Source of the DNA: Herbaspirillum sp. RTI4
GTDB lineage: Bacteria; Pseudomonadota; Gammaproteobacteria; Burkholderiales; Burkholderiaceae_D
Assembly: GCF_034313965.1 (NCBI RefSeq)
Contig: NZ_JAVIWQ010000002.1
Location: 620,001 to 684,000 of the forward strand
Direction of reading: 5' to 3'
DNA: 64,000 nucleotides
Made by a program: the position numbers and the translations under genes. Shown here piece after piece: positions 49,021 through 60,479 of the stretch; within the stretch, counting starts at the first letter, position 1, and each line of letters opens with the position of its first letter. The notes beneath the pieces were generated by a model. The model made no database searches. It had not been told where the DNA came from and saw nothing but the letters and a program-made list of their open reading frames with translations.

Positions 49021-51126
49021 ATGGCCCGTAAGACCCCCATTGAGCGCTATCGTAATATCGGTATTTCAGCGCATATTGATGCAGGTAAGACCACGACTAC
49101 CGAACGCGTACTTTTTTACACGGGTGTGAACCATAAAATCGGCGAGGTGCATGATGGCGCCGCTACGATGGATTGGATGGAGCAGGAACAAGAGCGCGGC
49201 ATTACTATTACATCCGCTGCAACGACTTGTTTTTGGAAGGGTATGGCGAATAATTTCCCTCCTCACCATATCAACATCATTGATACCCCTGGCCACGTTG
49301 ACTTCACAATTGAAGTAGAGCGCTCAATGCGCGTACTCGACGGTGCCTGCATGGTCTACTGTGCCGTTGGTGGCGTTCAGCCGCAATCTGAAACTGTTTG
49401 GCGTCAGGCAAACAAGTACAAGGTTCCGCGTCTGGCATTCGTCAACAAGATGGATCGTACCGGTGCTAATTTCTTCAAGGTTTACGATCAGATGCGTTCG
49501 CGTCTGAAGGCGAACCCAATCCCAATGCAAGTGCCTATTGGTGCTGAAGAAAACTTCGAAGGCGTCATCGATCTGGTCAAAATGCGTGCCATTTACTGGG
49601 ATGATGCCAGCCAGGGTATGAAATTTGACTATCGTGATATTCCAGCGCATTTGTTGGAAGAAGCCAAAAAATGGCGCGAAAATATGGTCGAAGCAGCTGC
49701 TGAAGCATCAGAAGAGCTGATGAATAAGTATCTGGAGGAAGGCGATCTGTCGGAAGACGAAATCAAGATGGCAATTCGTCAGCGTACTATCGCCAGCGAA
49801 ATTGTTCCAATGATGTGCGGAACAGCTTTCAAGAACAAAGGCGTGCAGGCGATGTTGGACGGCGTAGTTGAATACTTGCCTTCGCCGGTAGATATTCCGC
49901 CAGTTCCAGGCCTGAACGAAGATGATGAGCCAGTTGTCCGTAAAGCGGAAGATACTGAAAAATTCTCCGCATTGGCATTTAAAATTGCGACTGACCCATT
50001 CGTCGGTCAATTGTGTTTCATTCGTTGTTACTCCGGCACTTTGAATTCAGGCGACACAGTGTTCAATTCTGTGAAGTCGAAGAAAGAGCGCATCGGCCGT
50101 ATCGTTCAGATGCACGCAAATCAACGCGAAGAAATCAAGGAAATGTTGGCCGGTGATATCGCCGCAGTCGTTGGTTTGAAAGATACAACGACGGGTGACA
50201 CCCTCTGTGATGACAAGGCGATTGTTGTGCTCGAACGCATGATTTTCCCTGAGCCTGTGATTTCGCAAGCTGTTGAGCCGAAGACTAAAGTCGATCAGGA
50301 AAAAATGGGTCTGGCGCTGAATCGTCTGGCAGCTGAAGATCCTTCTTTCCGTGTCCGCACTGATGAAGAATCCGGCCAAACAATCATCGCCGGTATGGGC
50401 GAATTGCATCTGGATATTATCGTTGATCGCATGAGACGTGAATTTAACGTCGAAGCAACCGTCGGTAAGCCGCAAGTGGCGTATCGCGAAACAATCCGCA
50501 AGACTTGTGAAGAAATTGAAGGCAAGTTCGTGAAGCAATCGGGTGGTCGCGGTCAATACGGTCACGTTGTTCTGAAAATCGAGCCACAAGAGCCGGGTAA
50601 GGGCTTTGAATTCGTCGATGCAATTAAGGGCGGTACAGTTCCACGCGAATTTATCCCCGCCGTTGAAAAAGGTGTTCGTGAAACATTGAATACTGGCGTG
50701 TTAGCTGGTTATCCAGTGGTGGATGTTAAGGTAACGCTCTTTTTCGGTTCTTACCATGACGTCGACTCGAACGAAAATGCGTTTCGCATGGCTGGTTCAA
50801 TGGCTTTCAAGGACGGCTGCCGTAAAGCAAGCCCGGTTATCCTGGAGCCAATGATGGCTGTTGAAGTCGAGACGCCTGAAGATTATGCCGGTACGGTGAT
50901 GGGTGACCTTTCGTCACGTCGCGGCATGGTTCAGGGTATGGATGAGATTGCTGGCGGTGGCGGCAAGATTATCAAGGCTGAAGTCCCATTGTCGGAGATG
51001 TTCGGTTATTCGACATCACTGCGTTCGGCGACACAAGGTCGTGCAACTTACTCGATGGAATTCAAGCACTATTCCGAAGCGCCAAAGAATGTGATTGATG
51101 CGATCGTGACATCTAAGACCAAGTAA
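49021..51126 (+). CDS. fusA: Elongation factor G
   Basis: A 701-residue translocase GTPase (E. coli 704). G1 is [19 protein letters not shown] (residues 17-35), followed by [22 protein letters not shown] and NKMD. Domains II-V are complete, with [20 protein letters not shown] near the end. Cytosolic, works with the ribosome. AGGAATAAATC precedes the ATG. Third gene of the str operon. Confidence 0.98.
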   Translation: MARKTPIERYRNIGISAHIDAGKTTTTERVLFYTGVNHKIGEVHDGAATMDWMEQEQERGITITSAATTCFWKGMANNFPPHHINIIDTPGHVDFTIEVERSMRVLDGACMVYCAVGGVQPQSETVWRQANKYKVPRLAFVNKMDRTGANFFKVYDQMRSRLKANPIPMQVPIGAEENFEGVIDLVKMRAIYWDDASQGMKFDYRDIPAHLLEEAKKWRENMVEAAAEASEELMNKYLEEGDLSEDEIKMAIRQRTIASEIVPMMCGTAFKNKGVQAMLDGVVEYLPSPVDIPPVPGLNEDDEPVVRKAEDTEKFSALAFKIATDPFVGQLCFIRCYSGTLNSGDTVFNSVKSKKERIGRIVQMHANQREEIKEMLAGDIAAVVGLKDTTTGDTLCDDKAIVVLERMIFPEPVISQAVEPKTKVDQEKMGLALNRLAAEDPSFRVRTDEESGQTIIAGMGELHLDIIVDRMRREFNVEATVGKPQVAYRETIRKTCEEIEGKFVKQSGGRGQYGHVVLKIEPQEPGKGFEFVDAIKGGTVPREFIPAVEKGVRETLNTGVLAGYPVVDVKVTLFFGSYHDVDSNENAFRMAGSMAFKDGCRKASPVILEPMMAVEVETPEDYAGTVMGDLSSRRGMVQGMDEIAGGGGKIIKAEVPLSEMFGYSTSLRSATQGRATYSMEFKHYSEAPKNVIDAIVTSKTK

Positions 51127-51136
51127 CTGCTAGATG

Positions 51137-51158
51137 GCCCACTTCGTGAGAAGTGGGC
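51137..51158 (+). other. Hairpin in the fusA-tufA gap
   Basis: Perfect nine-base stem GCCCACTTC/GAAGTGGGC (51137-51145 and 51150-51158) with a four-base loop, 11 bases after fusA. Only TT follows, so full termination is unlikely; it may adjust tufA level or stabilise the mRNA end. Confidence 0.55.
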
Positions 51159-51228
51159 TTATGCGTAGTCCCTAATCCCTTTCCGATTCATCGGATAAAT
51201 AAATCGTTCTTTTTGAAGGAAATGCAAA

Positions 51229-52419
51229 ATGGCAAAAGGCAAGTTTGAGCGGACCAAGCCGCACGTGAATGTGGGCACGATTGGCCACGTTGACCATGGC
51301 AAGACCACGTTGACAGCGGCGATAGCAACCGTGCTGTCGAAAAAATTCGGCGGCGAAGCCAAGGCCTACGATCAGATTGATGCGGCGCCGGAAGAAAAAG
51401 CGCGCGGCATCACGATCAACACCGCACACGTTGAATACGAAACAGCAAACCGTCACTACGCTCACGTTGACTGCCCAGGCCATGCCGATTATGTGAAAAA
51501 CATGATTACTGGTGCCGCGCAGATGGATGGCGCGATCCTGGTGTGCTCCGCAGCAGATGGCCCGATGCCACAAACGCGTGAGCATATCCTGCTGTCGCGT
51601 CAGGTCGGCGTGCCCTACATCATCGTGTTCCTGAACAAGGCCGATATGGTCGATGATGCAGAGCTGCTGGAACTGGTTGAAATGGAAGTGCGTGAGTTAC
51701 TGGTGAAGTATGAATTCCCAGGCGACGACCTGCCAATCATCGTTGGTTCGGCAAAGCTGGCACTCGAAGGCGACACTGGCCCAATGGGCGAGCAAGCAAT
51801 CATGGCGCTGGCCGAAGCACTGGACACCTACATCCCGACGCCAGAACGCGCCATTGACGGCACATTCCTGTTGCCAGTGGAAGATGTGTTCTCGATCTCC
51901 GGTCGCGGTACTGTGGTAACCGGTCGTATCGAGCGCGGTATTGTCAAGGTCGGCGAAGAACTGGAAATCATCGGTATCCGCGACACACAAAAGACGACTT
52001 GTACTGGCGTCGAAATGTTCCGTAAGTTGCTCGACCAAGGTATGGCAGGCGATAACGTCGGCGTACTGTTGCGCGGCACGAAGCGTGAAGACGTCGAGCG
52101 TGGTCAAGTTCTGGCGAAGCCAGGTTCGATCAAGCCACACAAGCATTTCACTGGTGAAATCTATGTGTTGTCGAAGGATGAGGGCGGTCGTCACACGCCA
52201 TTTTTCAACAACTACCGTCCGCAATTCTATTTCCGTACGACTGACGTGACTGGTTCGATCGAGTTGCCAGAAGACAAAGAAATGGTGATGCCGGGCGATA
52301 ACGTGTCGATCACAGTCAAGCTGATCAACCCGATCGCAATGGAAGAAGGTCTGCGTTTCGCTATCCGTGAAGGCGGTCGTACCGTCGGCGCTGGTGTTGT
52401 TGCCAAGATCATCGAGTAA
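51229..52419 (+). CDS. tufA: Elongation factor Tu (second copy)
   Basis: A 396-residue EF-Tu, identical in protein sequence to the copy at 33981-35171. Only about five silent base changes separate the two genes, while their flanks are unrelated, which points to gene conversion. GAAGGAAAT precedes the ATG. Place in the str operon (rpsL-rpsG-fusA-tufA) is that of tufA. rpsJ follows after 67 bases. Confidence 0.98.
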   Translation: MAKGKFERTKPHVNVGTIGHVDHGKTTLTAAIATVLSKKFGGEAKAYDQIDAAPEEKARGITINTAHVEYETANRHYAHVDCPGHADYVKNMITGAAQMDGAILVCSAADGPMPQTREHILLSRQVGVPYIIVFLNKADMVDDAELLELVEMEVRELLVKYEFPGDDLPIIVGSAKLALEGDTGPMGEQAIMALAEALDTYIPTPERAIDGTFLLPVEDVFSISGRGTVVTGRIERGIVKVGEELEIIGIRDTQKTTCTGVEMFRKLLDQGMAGDNVGVLLRGTKREDVERGQVLAKPGSIKPHKHFTGEIYVLSKDEGGRHTPFFNNYRPQFYFRTTDVTGSIELPEDKEMVMPGDNVSITVKLINPIAMEEGLRFAIREGGRTVGAGVVAKIIE

Positions 52420-52486
52420 TAGAAAAACGACAAATTGTCATCGCCACGGATGTGATCATCCGTGGTTCGTTCTTTAAAGGAAAATC

Positions 52487-52804
52487 ATGTCAGCTCCAAG
52501 CCAAAAAATTCGCATTCGACTGAAAGCTTTCGATTACAAATTAATCGATCAGTCTGCACAGGAAATTGTAGAAACAGCCAAGCGCACAGGTGCAGTAGTC
52601 AAGGGCCCAGTCCCTTTGCCAACACGGATCCAGCGTTTCGATGTGCTGCGTTCCCCTCACGTCAATAAAACTTCCCGTGATCAATTCGAAATCCGTACGC
52701 ACCAACGTTTGATGGATATTGTTGATCCTACGGACAAGACTGTTGATGCACTGATGAAGCTCGATTTGCCAGCTGGCGTCGATGTGGAAATTAAACTGCA
52801 ATAA
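52487..52804 (+). CDS. rpsJ: 30S ribosomal protein S10
   Basis: A 105-residue protein (E. coli 103) beginning [29 protein letters not shown] and containing the loop [29 protein letters not shown]. It also is NusE, the partner of NusG in transcription-translation coupling. AAAGGAAAATC before the ATG. It is joined to tufA and is followed by its own promoter gap before rplC. Confidence 0.97.
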   Translation: MSAPSQKIRIRLKAFDYKLIDQSAQEIVETAKRTGAVVKGPVPLPTRIQRFDVLRSPHVNKTSRDQFEIRTHQRLMDIVDPTDKTVDALMKLDLPAGVDVEIKLQ

Positions 52805-52854
52805 ATTCAGTATTCAGTAGCTGAAGCGTGTGGAAAAAAGCATACGCAGTTTTC

Positions 52855-52883
52855 TTGTGTAATTGCATTTCCCGCGCTATAAT
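52855..52883 (+). promoter_or_regulatory. Sigma-70 promoter upstream of rplC
   Basis: A consensus TATAAT (52878-52883) with TTGTGT (52855-52860) 17 bases upstream. It would start a transcript about 90 bases before rplC, splitting rpsJ from the rest of the S10 genes. Confidence 0.72.
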
Positions 52884-52979
52884 GTTCGGCTTCGATATGA
52901 ATGTGTAATAGCGCATTCATAATTATTGGTACTGCAAACAATCAGCCCCGCCCAATCGCAGGCGGGAATGGAGAAAAAA

Positions 52980-53636
52980 ATGAGCCTAGGCCTACTTGGT
53001 CGCAAGGTTGGAATGATGCGCATCTTTACGGATGATGGGGATTCGATTCCTGTAACCGTATTAGACGTTTCAAACAATCGTGTGACGCAAATCAAAACTC
53101 CTGAAGTGGATGGTTATTCCGCTGTTCAGGTCGCATACGGTCAGCGCCGCGCATCGCGCGTTACGAAGGCTGCTGCCGGGCACTACGCTAAAGCTGGCGT
53201 TGAGGCCGGAACCGTACTCAAAGAATTCCGCATAGATGTTGCCCAGGCAGCTGAACTTAAAGCTGGTGACGTAGTTGCCGCTAGTTTGTTCGAGCTAGGT
53301 CAAAAAGTGGATGTGCAAGGTGTGTCTATCGGTAAGGGTTATGCCGGTACTATCAAGCGCCATCATTTTGCATCTGGCCGTGCTTCGCATGGTAACTCGC
53401 GGTCCCATAATGTTCCTGGTTCTATCGGTATGGCTCAGGATCCCGGTCGCGTGTTTCCTGGTAAGCGGATGACTGGTCACCTTGGTGATGTCACGCGTAC
53501 CGTACAAAATCTGGAAATTGCCCGCATTGATGCTGAGCGTCAATTGCTGTTGGTCAAAGGTGCTGTTCCAGGTGCGAAAAATGGGCAAGTTGTCGTGTTG
53601 CCTGCGGTAAAAGTCAAGTCGAAAAAAGGAGCCTAA
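52980..53636 (+). CDS. rplC: 50S ribosomal protein L3
   Basis: A 218-residue protein (E. coli 209) starting [29 protein letters not shown]. The start at 52980 has GGAG seven bases before. The loop [42 protein letters not shown] reaches the peptidyl-transferase centre. Three bases before rplD. Confidence 0.96.
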   Translation: MSLGLLGRKVGMMRIFTDDGDSIPVTVLDVSNNRVTQIKTPEVDGYSAVQVAYGQRRASRVTKAAAGHYAKAGVEAGTVLKEFRIDVAQAAELKAGDVVAASLFELGQKVDVQGVSIGKGYAGTIKRHHFASGRASHGNSRSHNVPGSIGMAQDPGRVFPGKRMTGHLGDVTRTVQNLEIARIDAERQLLLVKGAVPGAKNGQVVVLPAVKVKSKKGA

Positions 53637-53639
53637 GCG

Positions 53640-54260
53640 ATGGAACTCAAGCTCCTAAATGAACAAGGTCAGGCGTCATCCAATGTTGCGGCTCCCGATA
53701 CAATTTTCGCTCGTGACTATAACGAAGCGTTAATTCATCAGGTCGTGGTTGCGTACCAAGCGAATGCACGTAGCGGTAACCGCAAACAAAAAGACCGTGA
53801 TGAAGTTCATCACACAACTAAAAAACCGTGGCGTCAAAAAGGTACTGGCCGCGCTCGTGCTGGTATGTCTTCTTCGCCGCTATGGCGTGGGGGTGGACGT
53901 ATTTTCCCGAATTCCCCGGACGAAAATTTCACTCACAAAGTTAACAAGAAGATGTATCGGGCAGGTGTCTGTTCGATCTTGTCTCAGTTGGCTCGTGAAG
54001 GTCGCCTGTCAATCGTTGAGAGTTTCAATGTTGAAGCGCCTAAGACCAAGTTGTTGTCGCAAAAATTGAAAGGCATGGGACTGGATTCCGTGTTGATCAT
54101 TACCGATAATGTGGCAGAAAATTTGCTGCTGGCTGCGCGCAATTTGCCTGGTGTTTTGATCGTTGAGCCTGGTCAGGCCGATCCCGTATCGTTGGTACAC
54201 TACAAGACGGTATTGATCACCAAGCTTGCATTGGCTAAGATTGAGGAGTTGCTGGCATGA
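53640..54260 (+). CDS. rplD: 50S ribosomal protein L4
   Basis: A 206-residue protein (E. coli 201) with the long loop [26 protein letters not shown] that lines the exit tunnel. L4 is the autogenous repressor of the S10 operon in E. coli. GGAG lies seven bases upstream. Overlaps rplW by four bases. Confidence 0.96.
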   Translation: MELKLLNEQGQASSNVAAPDTIFARDYNEALIHQVVVAYQANARSGNRKQKDRDEVHHTTKKPWRQKGTGRARAGMSSSPLWRGGGRIFPNSPDENFTHKVNKKMYRAGVCSILSQLAREGRLSIVESFNVEAPKTKLLSQKLKGMGLDSVLIITDNVAENLLLAARNLPGVLIVEPGQADPVSLVHYKTVLITKLALAKIEELLA

Positions 54261-54574
54261 ACGCAAACGTTAAATATAGCGAAGAGCGCTTGATGAAAGT
54301 GCTGTTGGCGCCGGTAATTTCCGAAAAGTCAACTTTCATTGCTGAGAAAAATGAGCAAGTCATTTTCCTGGTGACGAAAGATGCTACCAAGCTTGAGGTT
54401 AAGGCTGCGGTGGAGTTGTTATTCAAGGTTGAGGTCGAGTCCGTTCAAGTTGCTAATCGTATCGGTAAGCAAAAACGTTCAGGCCGTACCATGGGTCGCC
54501 GTAATCACACTCGCCGTGCTTTCGTAAGCTTGAAGCCGGGTCAAGAAATCAACTTTACCGAGGAGGCTAAATAA
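54257..54574 (+). CDS. rplW: 50S ribosomal protein L23
   Basis: A 105-residue protein (E. coli 100) at the tunnel exit, the docking site for trigger factor and [27 protein letters not shown] and [22 protein letters not shown] are typical. Coupled at both ends: ATGA overlap with rplD and TAATG with rplB. Confidence 0.96.
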   Translation: MNANVKYSEERLMKVLLAPVISEKSTFIAEKNEQVIFLVTKDATKLEVKAAVELLFKVEVESVQVANRIGKQKRSGRTMGRRNHTRRAFVSLKPGQEINFTEEAK

Positions 54575-55401
54575 TGGCACTCGTAAAAGTAAAGCCAACG
54601 TCGCCAGGTCGGCGTGGTATGGTCAAAGTAGTAAATAGCGATTTATATAAAGGTCGTCCGTTTGCTGCATTGATCGAAAAGAAATCTAAGACTGCAGGTC
54701 GAAATAATAATGGTCATATCACCACACGCCATATAGGCGGTGGTCATAAGCAGCATTATCGTGTAGTCGACTTCCGTCGTAATAAAGATGGTATTCCGGC
54801 AAAAGTCGAACGTATTGAATACGATCCTAACCGGACAGCGCATATTGCATTGCTATGTTATGCAGATGGTGAGCGTAAGTACATCATTGCACCAAAGGGT
54901 CTGGCAGTCGGTGACCAGTTGTTAAGCGGTTCCGAAGCGCCAATTAAGTCTGGTAATACTTTGCCGATTCGCAATATCCCGGTTGGTACAACAATTCACT
55001 GTGTGGAAATGTTGCCCGGCAAGGGTGCGCAAATGGCTCGTACAGCTGGCGCGGGCGTTGTTCTGATGGCTCGTGAAGGCACATATGCTCAGGTTCGTTT
55101 GCGATCTGGTGAAGTTCGCCGCGTGCATATAGAATGCCGCGCTACCATCGGTGAAGTGGGTAATGGCGAGCACAATCTGCGCAAAATCGGTAAAGCTGGC
55201 GCAATGCGCTGGCGCGGTGTTCGTCCTACCGTTCGCGGTGTGGTGATGAATCCTGTCGATCACCCGCATGGTGGTGGTGAAGGTAAAACGGCGGCTGGTC
55301 GTCATCCGGTTTCGCCGTGGGGTCAACAGACCAAGGGCAAGAAGACTCGCCGTAACAAGCGCACGACTTCAATGATCGTCTCTCGCCGCGGCAAGAAATA
55401 A
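54574..55401 (+). CDS. rplB: 50S ribosomal protein L2
   Basis: A 275-residue protein (E. coli 273) near the peptidyl-transferase centre. It shows [20 protein letters not shown], then [22 protein letters not shown], and near the end [27 protein letters not shown] with the conserved His. GAGG precedes the ATG, which overlaps the rplW stop by one base. Confidence 0.97.
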   Translation: MALVKVKPTSPGRRGMVKVVNSDLYKGRPFAALIEKKSKTAGRNNNGHITTRHIGGGHKQHYRVVDFRRNKDGIPAKVERIEYDPNRTAHIALLCYADGERKYIIAPKGLAVGDQLLSGSEAPIKSGNTLPIRNIPVGTTIHCVEMLPGKGAQMARTAGAGVVLMAREGTYAQVRLRSGEVRRVHIECRATIGEVGNGEHNLRKIGKAGAMRWRGVRPTVRGVVMNPVDHPHGGGEGKTAAGRHPVSPWGQQTKGKKTRRNKRTTSMIVSRRGKK

Positions 55402-55411
55402 GGAATAGAAC

Positions 55412-55687
55412 ATGACTCGCTCATTGAAAAAAGGGCCGTTTTGCGATGCTCACTTGGTAAAAAAAGTGGAAACTGCGCAAGCGACTAAAGATAAAAAGCC
55501 GATCAAAACCTGGTCGCGTCGTTCCACCATCATGCCTGATTTTATTGGCCTGACAATTGCGGTTCATAACGGTAAGTTGCACATACCCGTTTATGTTTCG
55601 GAAAATATGGTTGGTCATAAGCTCGGCGAATTCGCGCTGACCCGTACGTTTAAGGGTCACGCGGCAGACAGGAAGGCTAAGAAATAA
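55412..55687 (+). CDS. rpsS: 30S ribosomal protein S19
   Basis: A 91-residue protein (E. coli 92) with [15 protein letters not shown] and [25 protein letters not shown], then [12 protein letters not shown]. It sits in the 30S head next to S13. Ten bases after rplB, six before rplV. Confidence 0.96.
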   Translation: MTRSLKKGPFCDAHLVKKVETAQATKDKKPIKTWSRRSTIMPDFIGLTIAVHNGKLHIPVYVSENMVGHKLGEFALTRTFKGHAADRKAKK

Positions 55688-55693
55688 GGCCCT

Positions 55694-56026
55694 ATGATGG
55701 AAACTAAAGCTACCCTCCGCGGTGTACATCTTTCGGCGCAAAAAGGCCGTTTGGTTGCCGATCTGATTCGCGGCAAAAAAGTTGATCAGGCTCTAAATAT
55801 CTTGACCTTCAGTCCTAAAAAAGGTGCTGTCATTATCAAAAAGGTTCTGGAATCCGCAATTGCGAATGCCGAACATAATGATGGTGCAGACATCGACGAA
55901 CTGAAGATTACGACCATTTATGTCGAAAAAGGTACGGTCCTTAAGCGCTTCACAGCGCGAGCAAAAGGCCGTGGTGATCGTATTTCCAAGCAATCCTGTC
56001 ACATCTATGTGACTGTTGGAAACTAA
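55694..56026 (+). CDS. rplV: 50S ribosomal protein L22
   Basis: A 110-residue protein (E. coli 110) whose beta-hairpin lines the exit tunnel; TATLRG-type opening [26 protein letters not shown] and late [23 protein letters not shown]. Two ATGs stand in tandem (55694 and 55697); spacing from AAGG favours the second slightly. Nine bases before rpsC. Confidence 0.95.
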   Translation: MMETKATLRGVHLSAQKGRLVADLIRGKKVDQALNILTFSPKKGAVIIKKVLESAIANAEHNDGADIDELKITTIYVEKGTVLKRFTARAKGRGDRISKQSCHIYVTVGN

Positions 56027-56035
56027 GGAGTCACG

Positions 56036-56881
56036 ATGGGACAGAAAATACATCCAACCGGTTTTCGCCTGGCAGTAACGCGCAACTGGGGTTCACGTTG
56101 GTATGCAGGCAATAGTAATTTTGCTGAAATGCTGATTGAAGATCTTAAAGTACGTGCTTATCTGAAGACAAAACTGAAGAACGCTTCCGTTGGCCGGGTT
56201 GTTATTGAGCGCCCAGCCAAGAATGCTCGTATTACAATTTATAGCTCCCGCCCGGGCGTTGTAATTGGTAAAAAAGGCGAAGACATTGAAGTGTTGAAGA
56301 CAGCATTAGGCAAATTGATGGGCGTACCTGTCCACGTCAATATCGAAGAAATTCGTAAGCCTGAAGCTGATGCACAATTGATTGCAGATTCAATTGCACA
56401 GCAGCTCGAAAAACGCATCATGTTTCGCCGAGCAATGAAACGTGCGATGCAAAATGCGATGCGTTTGGGTGCTCAGGGTATCAAGATCATGTCGTCGGGT
56501 CGTTTAAACGGTATTGAGATAGCTCGTAAGGAATGGTATCGCGAAGGTCGCGTTCCCCTCCATACGCTGCGTGCAGATATCGACTATGGTTTTGGTGAGG
56601 CACAAACTACATACGGCATCATCGGGATCAAGGTTTGGGTTTACAAGGGTGATCGTCTTGCAAATGGCGATTCGCCTGTGCTCGAAGGTTCGCTGGACGA
56701 TGACAAAAAACGTCGCGGTCCGCGTCGTGATGATGGTAAGCCTGGTGCTCGTCCTCGTCCTAAAACTGGTATCGCTGCGCCAGCTTCTGCGCCTAGTGCA
56801 AATGCCGGTGTCAAACGAGTGCGGACGGCAAAACCCGCCGATGCTGAAACTGTAGTTTTGGCTGAGAAAGCAGGAGAATAA
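56036..56881 (+). CDS. rpsC: 30S ribosomal protein S3 with long C-terminal tail
   Basis: A 281-residue S3; E. coli has 233. The conserved part, [24 protein letters not shown] to about residue 215, includes the KH domain [15 protein letters not shown]. The extra 60-odd residues at the end are low-complexity, rich in Lys, Arg, Pro and Ala ([20 protein letters not shown]), a kind of tail often seen in betaproteobacteria. It helps form the mRNA entry site. AAGGAG before the ATG. Confidence 0.96.
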   Translation: MGQKIHPTGFRLAVTRNWGSRWYAGNSNFAEMLIEDLKVRAYLKTKLKNASVGRVVIERPAKNARITIYSSRPGVVIGKKGEDIEVLKTALGKLMGVPVHVNIEEIRKPEADAQLIADSIAQQLEKRIMFRRAMKRAMQNAMRLGAQGIKIMSSGRLNGIEIARKEWYREGRVPLHTLRADIDYGFGEAQTTYGIIGIKVWVYKGDRLANGDSPVLEGSLDDDKKRRGPRRDDGKPGARPRPKTGIAAPASAPSANAGVKRVRTAKPADAETVVLAEKAGE

Positions 56882-56883
56882 TC

Positions 56884-57303
56884 ATGCTGCAACCAGCACG
56901 TAGAAAATATCGTAAAGAGCAAAAAGGTCGCAACACAGGCATATCCCATTCACGTGGTACTGCCGTGTCGTTTGGTGAATTTGGGCTTAAAGCTGTGGGT
57001 CGCGGTCGTATCACTGCCCGTCAAATTGAAGCGGCTCGCCGAGCGATGACCCGCCACATTAAGCGTGGTGGTCGTATTTGGATTCGCGTATTTCCGGACA
57101 AGCCAATTTCCCAAAAGCCTGCCGAAGTACGTATGGGTAATGGTAAAGGTAATCCAGAGTATTACGTGGCAGAAATTCAGCCAGGTAAGGTTCTGTACGA
57201 GATGGACGGCGTCGACGAAACTCTGGCCCGTGAAGCGTTTCGCTTGGCAGCAGCCAAATTGCCTTTGTCGACGACTTTTGTTGTTCGTCAAGTCGGTCAA
57301 TAA
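56884..57303 (+). CDS. rplP: 50S ribosomal protein L16
   Basis: A 139-residue protein (E. coli 136) with [17 protein letters not shown] and [29 protein letters not shown]. It binds near the A site of the large subunit. Two bases after rpsC. Confidence 0.96.
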   Translation: MLQPARRKYRKEQKGRNTGISHSRGTAVSFGEFGLKAVGRGRITARQIEAARRAMTRHIKRGGRIWIRVFPDKPISQKPAEVRMGNGKGNPEYYVAEIQPGKVLYEMDGVDETLAREAFRLAAAKLPLSTTFVVRQVGQ

Positions 57304-57315
57304 CAGGAGCGGAAC

Positions 57316-57510
57316 ATGAATGTAGCAGAACTCCGCGGTAAAGACGAAGCGGCGCTGGCCAAAGAATTGCATGAGTTATTAAAAGCGCAATTTAGCTTGC
57401 GCATGCAAGTGGCTACGCAGCAATTGAACAATACTGCGCAATTGAAAAAAGTACGTCGCGACATCGCACGTGTAAAGACAGTCATCAATTCAAAGGATGG
57501 ACAACAATGA
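57316..57510 (+). CDS. rpmC: 50S ribosomal protein L29
   Basis: A 64-residue helical hairpin protein (E. coli 63) at the tunnel exit. [31 protein letters not shown], then [15 protein letters not shown]. Overlaps rpsQ by four bases. Confidence 0.95.
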   Translation: MNVAELRGKDEAALAKELHELLKAQFSLRMQVATQQLNNTAQLKKVRRDIARVKTVINSKDGQQ

Positions 57511-57779
57511 ACGATACAGTGAAACAGGCGCTGAAGCGCACGCTGATTGGCAAAGTTGTATCAGACAAAATGGATAAGACTGTTACGGTGTTGATTGAAC
57601 GTCACGTAAAACATCCCCTGTACGGGAAGATCATTATGCGTACGAATAAGTACCATGCACATGATGAATCTAACCAGGTCAAGGAAGGCGACACTGTAGA
57701 GATTCAAGAAGGTCGTCCAGTTTCCAAGACTAAAGCTTGGAGTGTGACGCGTGTTGTTCAGGCAGCACAAATAGTTTAA
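57507..57779 (+). CDS. rpsQ: 30S ribosomal protein S17
   Basis: A 90-residue OB-fold protein (E. coli 84) with [29 protein letters not shown] and [16 protein letters not shown]. Last gene of the S10 series; overlaps rpmC by four bases. The 186-base gap that follows contains the spc promoter. Confidence 0.95.
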   Translation: MNDTVKQALKRTLIGKVVSDKMDKTVTVLIERHVKHPLYGKIIMRTNKYHAHDESNQVKEGDTVEIQEGRPVSKTKAWSVTRVVQAAQIV

Positions 57780-57786
57780 GTTATCC

Positions 57787-57815
57787 TTGCATGTATGGTA
57801 CTTAGCTGCCATAAT
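57787..57815 (+). promoter_or_regulatory. Candidate spc operon promoter
   Basis: TTGCAT (57787-57792), 17-base spacer, CATAAT (57810-57815), between rpsQ and rplN. E. coli also starts the spc operon exactly at this junction. Confidence 0.65.
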
Positions 57816-57965
57816 GCTCAGCTCTTCTTTTGCTTTGTGAAGTTTTGTAAAAGAGATCGCAAAAGTTTACCGTCCCCTAAAAATCAGTTAGCTGATTTAC
57901 AGGACCAAGACTGACCGCGCTGCACATTGTGTGCAGTTAGCGGATTAAGTTGGGAAAGAAAATAT

Positions 57966-58334
57966 ATGATTCAGACAGAAAGCCGGCTAGAAGTGGCCGA
58001 CAATACTGGTGCGCGCGAAGTTCTGTGCATTAAAGTGTTGGGTGGTTCGCGGCGCCGTTATGCAGGAATTGGTGATGTGATCAAGGTCACAGTCAAGAGC
58101 GCGGCTCCTCGTGGGCGCGTCAAAAAAGGTGAGATTTACAATGCCGTAGTGGTTCGTACTGCTAAAGGCGTGCGTCGTCCTGATGGTTCCTTGGTTAAAT
58201 TCGACAGCAATGCTGCCGTGTTGCTTAATGCCAAGCTTGAGCCAATTGGTACTCGTATTTTTGGACCGGTTACTCGTGAGTTGCGCACCGAGCGCTTCAT
58301 GAAAATCGTGTCTTTGGCCCCTGAAGTTCTGTAA
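57966..58334 (+). CDS. rplN: 50S ribosomal protein L14
   Basis: A 122-residue protein (E. coli 123) starting [35 protein letters not shown] before the ATG at 57966. It joins the 50S side of an intersubunit bridge. First gene of the spc group; rplX follows after 9 bases. Confidence 0.96.
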   Translation: MIQTESRLEVADNTGAREVLCIKVLGGSRRRYAGIGDVIKVTVKSAAPRGRVKKGEIYNAVVVRTAKGVRRPDGSLVKFDSNAAVLLNAKLEPIGTRIFGPVTRELRTERFMKIVSLAPEVL

Positions 58335-58343
58335 GGATAGGTC

Positions 58344-58658
58344 ATGGGAAAGATTCGTACAAACGATGAAGTCGTCGTATTGACCGGCAAAGATAAGGGC
58401 AAGCGCGGAATCGTCTCGCAGCGTGTCAGTGCCGATTATATTGTTGTCGAGGGCGTTAATGTTGTGAAAAAAGCAACTAAGCCTAATCCGATGACTGGCG
58501 CAACAGGTGGCATCGTCGATAAGTTGATGCCAATTCATGTGTCTAATGTGGCTTTGTATAATGCTGCATCAGGCAAGGCAGATCGCGTGGCTTTTAAGCA
58601 AGTGGACGGTAAGAAAGTCCGCACTTATCAGTCCACCGGCGAAGCAGTTAAGGTTTAA
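58344..58658 (+). CDS. rplX: 50S ribosomal protein L24
   Basis: A 104-residue KOW-domain protein (E. coli 104): [40 protein letters not shown]. An assembly initiator for the 50S subunit. Six bases before rplE. Confidence 0.96.
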   Translation: MGKIRTNDEVVVLTGKDKGKRGIVSQRVSADYIVVEGVNVVKKATKPNPMTGATGGIVDKLMPIHVSNVALYNAASGKADRVAFKQVDGKKVRTYQSTGEAVKV

Positions 58659-58664
58659 GAGATC

Positions 58665-59204
58665 ATGGCTCGTCTCCAGGAATTTTATAAAGCAAAAGTC
58701 GTTGCTGATTTGACTGCTAAATTTGCATACAAATCTGTGATGGAAGTGCCGCGTATTCTGAAAATCACTTTAAATATGGGTTTGTCGGAAGCGGTAGCGG
58801 ACAAGAAAATTATTGAGCATGCTGTTGGTGATTTGACAAAGATTGCAGGTCAGAAGCCAGTGGTAACTAAAGCGCGTAAAGCTATTGCGGGCTTCAAGAT
58901 CCGTGAGGGTTATCCAATTGGTTGTATGGTAACTTTGCGTGGCGCTCAGATGTATGAGTTCTTGGATCGCTTTATTACAGTTGCTTTGCCACGTGTTCGG
59001 GATTTTCGGGGTGTCTCCGGTCGCGCATTCGATGGTCGTGGAAACTATAATATCGGCGTAAAAGAGCAAATTATTTTCCCCGAAATTGAGTACGACAAAA
59101 TTGACGCTTTGCGTGGGCTTAACATCAGCATCACGACGACAGCGAAGACCGACGATGAAGCGAAAGCGCTTCTCGCCGCATTTAAATTTCCGTTCAGAAA
59201 CTGA
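58665..59204 (+). CDS. rplE: 50S ribosomal protein L5
   Basis: A 179-residue protein (E. coli 179) that binds 5S rRNA, with [22 protein letters not shown] and [17 protein letters not shown]. Seven bases before rpsN. Confidence 0.96.
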   Translation: MARLQEFYKAKVVADLTAKFAYKSVMEVPRILKITLNMGLSEAVADKKIIEHAVGDLTKIAGQKPVVTKARKAIAGFKIREGYPIGCMVTLRGAQMYEFLDRFITVALPRVRDFRGVSGRAFDGRGNYNIGVKEQIIFPEIEYDKIDALRGLNISITTTAKTDDEAKALLAAFKFPFRN

Positions 59205-59211
59205 GGCTGCC

Positions 59212-59517
59212 ATGGCAAAGTTGGCACTGATTAACCGTGAACAAAAGCGTGCAGACCTGGTAAAGAAATATGCTGGGAAGCGTGCTGCGTTAAAGGCAAT
59301 CATTGATGATCAATCAAAATCGGAAGAAGAACGTTACGAAGCGCGTCTGAAGTTGCAGTCGTTGCCGCGTAACTCTGCTCCGACGCGTCAGCGTAACCGT
59401 TGTGCATTGACAGGTCGTCCACGTGGAACATTCCGTAAATTCGGATTGGGCCGTATTAAAGTCCGTGAATTCGCCATGCGTGGTGAGATTCCGGGTATGA
59501 CAAAAGCCAGCTGGTAA
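59212..59517 (+). CDS. rpsN: 30S ribosomal protein S14 (zinc-free form)
   Basis: A 101-residue S14 with no CxxC pairs, so the long zinc-independent form. [24 protein letters not shown] start; end [22 protein letters not shown]. The ATG at 59212 follows GAGGCTGCC. Confidence 0.96.
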   Translation: MAKLALINREQKRADLVKKYAGKRAALKAIIDDQSKSEEERYEARLKLQSLPRNSAPTRQRNRCALTGRPRGTFRKFGLGRIKVREFAMRGEIPGMTKASW

Positions 59518-59530
59518 TAGGAGAACCGCA

Positions 59531-59926
59531 ATGAGTATGAGTGATCCTATCGCCGATATGTTGACACGTATCCGCAATGCCCAAGTCGTTCAAAAAGTAT
59601 CAGTTGCCATGCCCTCCTCGAAAGTGAAGATCGCAATTGCCAATGTCCTTAAGGATGAAGGTTATATTGAAGATTTTGCAGTAGTCGAGGCTGGTGGTAA
59701 GGCTGAGCTGAAGATCGGTTTGAAATATTATGCAGGTCGTCCAGTTATCGAGCGTATTGAGCGTGTGTCACGCCCTGGTTTGCGTATCTATAAAGGCAAA
59801 GATGATATCCCGAACGTGATGAACGGTCTGGGTGTTGCAATTGTCTCAACGCCGCGCGGTGTGATGACAGATCGCAAAGCGCGCGCTACCGGTGTCGGTG
59901 GCGAAGTGATTTGCTACGTAGCTTAA
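59531..59926 (+). CDS. rpsH: 30S ribosomal protein S8
   Basis: A 131-residue protein (E. coli 130): [22 protein letters not shown], end [25 protein letters not shown]. It binds 16S helix 21 and represses spc translation in E. coli. GGAG upstream. Confidence 0.96.
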   Translation: MSMSDPIADMLTRIRNAQVVQKVSVAMPSSKVKIAIANVLKDEGYIEDFAVVEAGGKAELKIGLKYYAGRPVIERIERVSRPGLRIYKGKDDIPNVMNGLGVAIVSTPRGVMTDRKARATGVGGEVICYVA

Positions 59927-59936
59927 GGAGTGCAAT

Positions 59937-60470
59937 ATGTCTCGTGTTGGTAAAATGCCGATTGCACTGCCTAAAGATGCCGAAGCAATCATCACAGCAG
60001 CGCAGATCGTAGTAAAAGGACCATTAGGTACATTGACACAACGTCTTACTGACAAGGTAAAAGTTGCAAATGTTGATGGCACACTGAGTTTCGATGTTGC
60101 CGACGATAGTCGTGAAGCAAATGCAATGTCTGGAACCCTACGTGCATTAGTAAACAACATGGTTCATGGTGTGACTAAGGGTTTTGAACGTAAGCTGAAC
60201 TTAGTAGGCGTGGGTTTTCGTGCGCAAGCGCAAGGTGATAAATTAAATTTGTCACTAGGCTTTTCGCACCCTATCGTACATCAGATGCCGCATGGCATTA
60301 AGTGCGAGACACCGACTCAGACTGAGATCTTAATTAAAGGTATCGACCGTCAGGTAGTTGGACAGGTCGCCGCTGAAATTCGTGCATATCGTGAGCCAGA
60401 GCCCTACAAGGGTAAGGGCGTACGTTATTCGGATGAAGTGGTCGTACTCAAAGAAACCAAGAAGAAGTAA
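59937..60470 (+). CDS. rplF: 50S ribosomal protein L6
   Basis: A 177-residue protein (E. coli 177), opening [20 protein letters not shown], end [21 protein letters not shown]. Near the factor-binding site. AAGGAG upstream. Confidence 0.96.
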   Translation: MSRVGKMPIALPKDAEAIITAAQIVVKGPLGTLTQRLTDKVKVANVDGTLSFDVADDSREANAMSGTLRALVNNMVHGVTKGFERKLNLVGVGFRAQAQGDKLNLSLGFSHPIVHQMPHGIKCETPTQTEILIKGIDRQVVGQVAAEIRAYREPEPYKGKGVRYSDEVVVLKETKKK

Positions 60471-60479
60471 GGGTTGACG

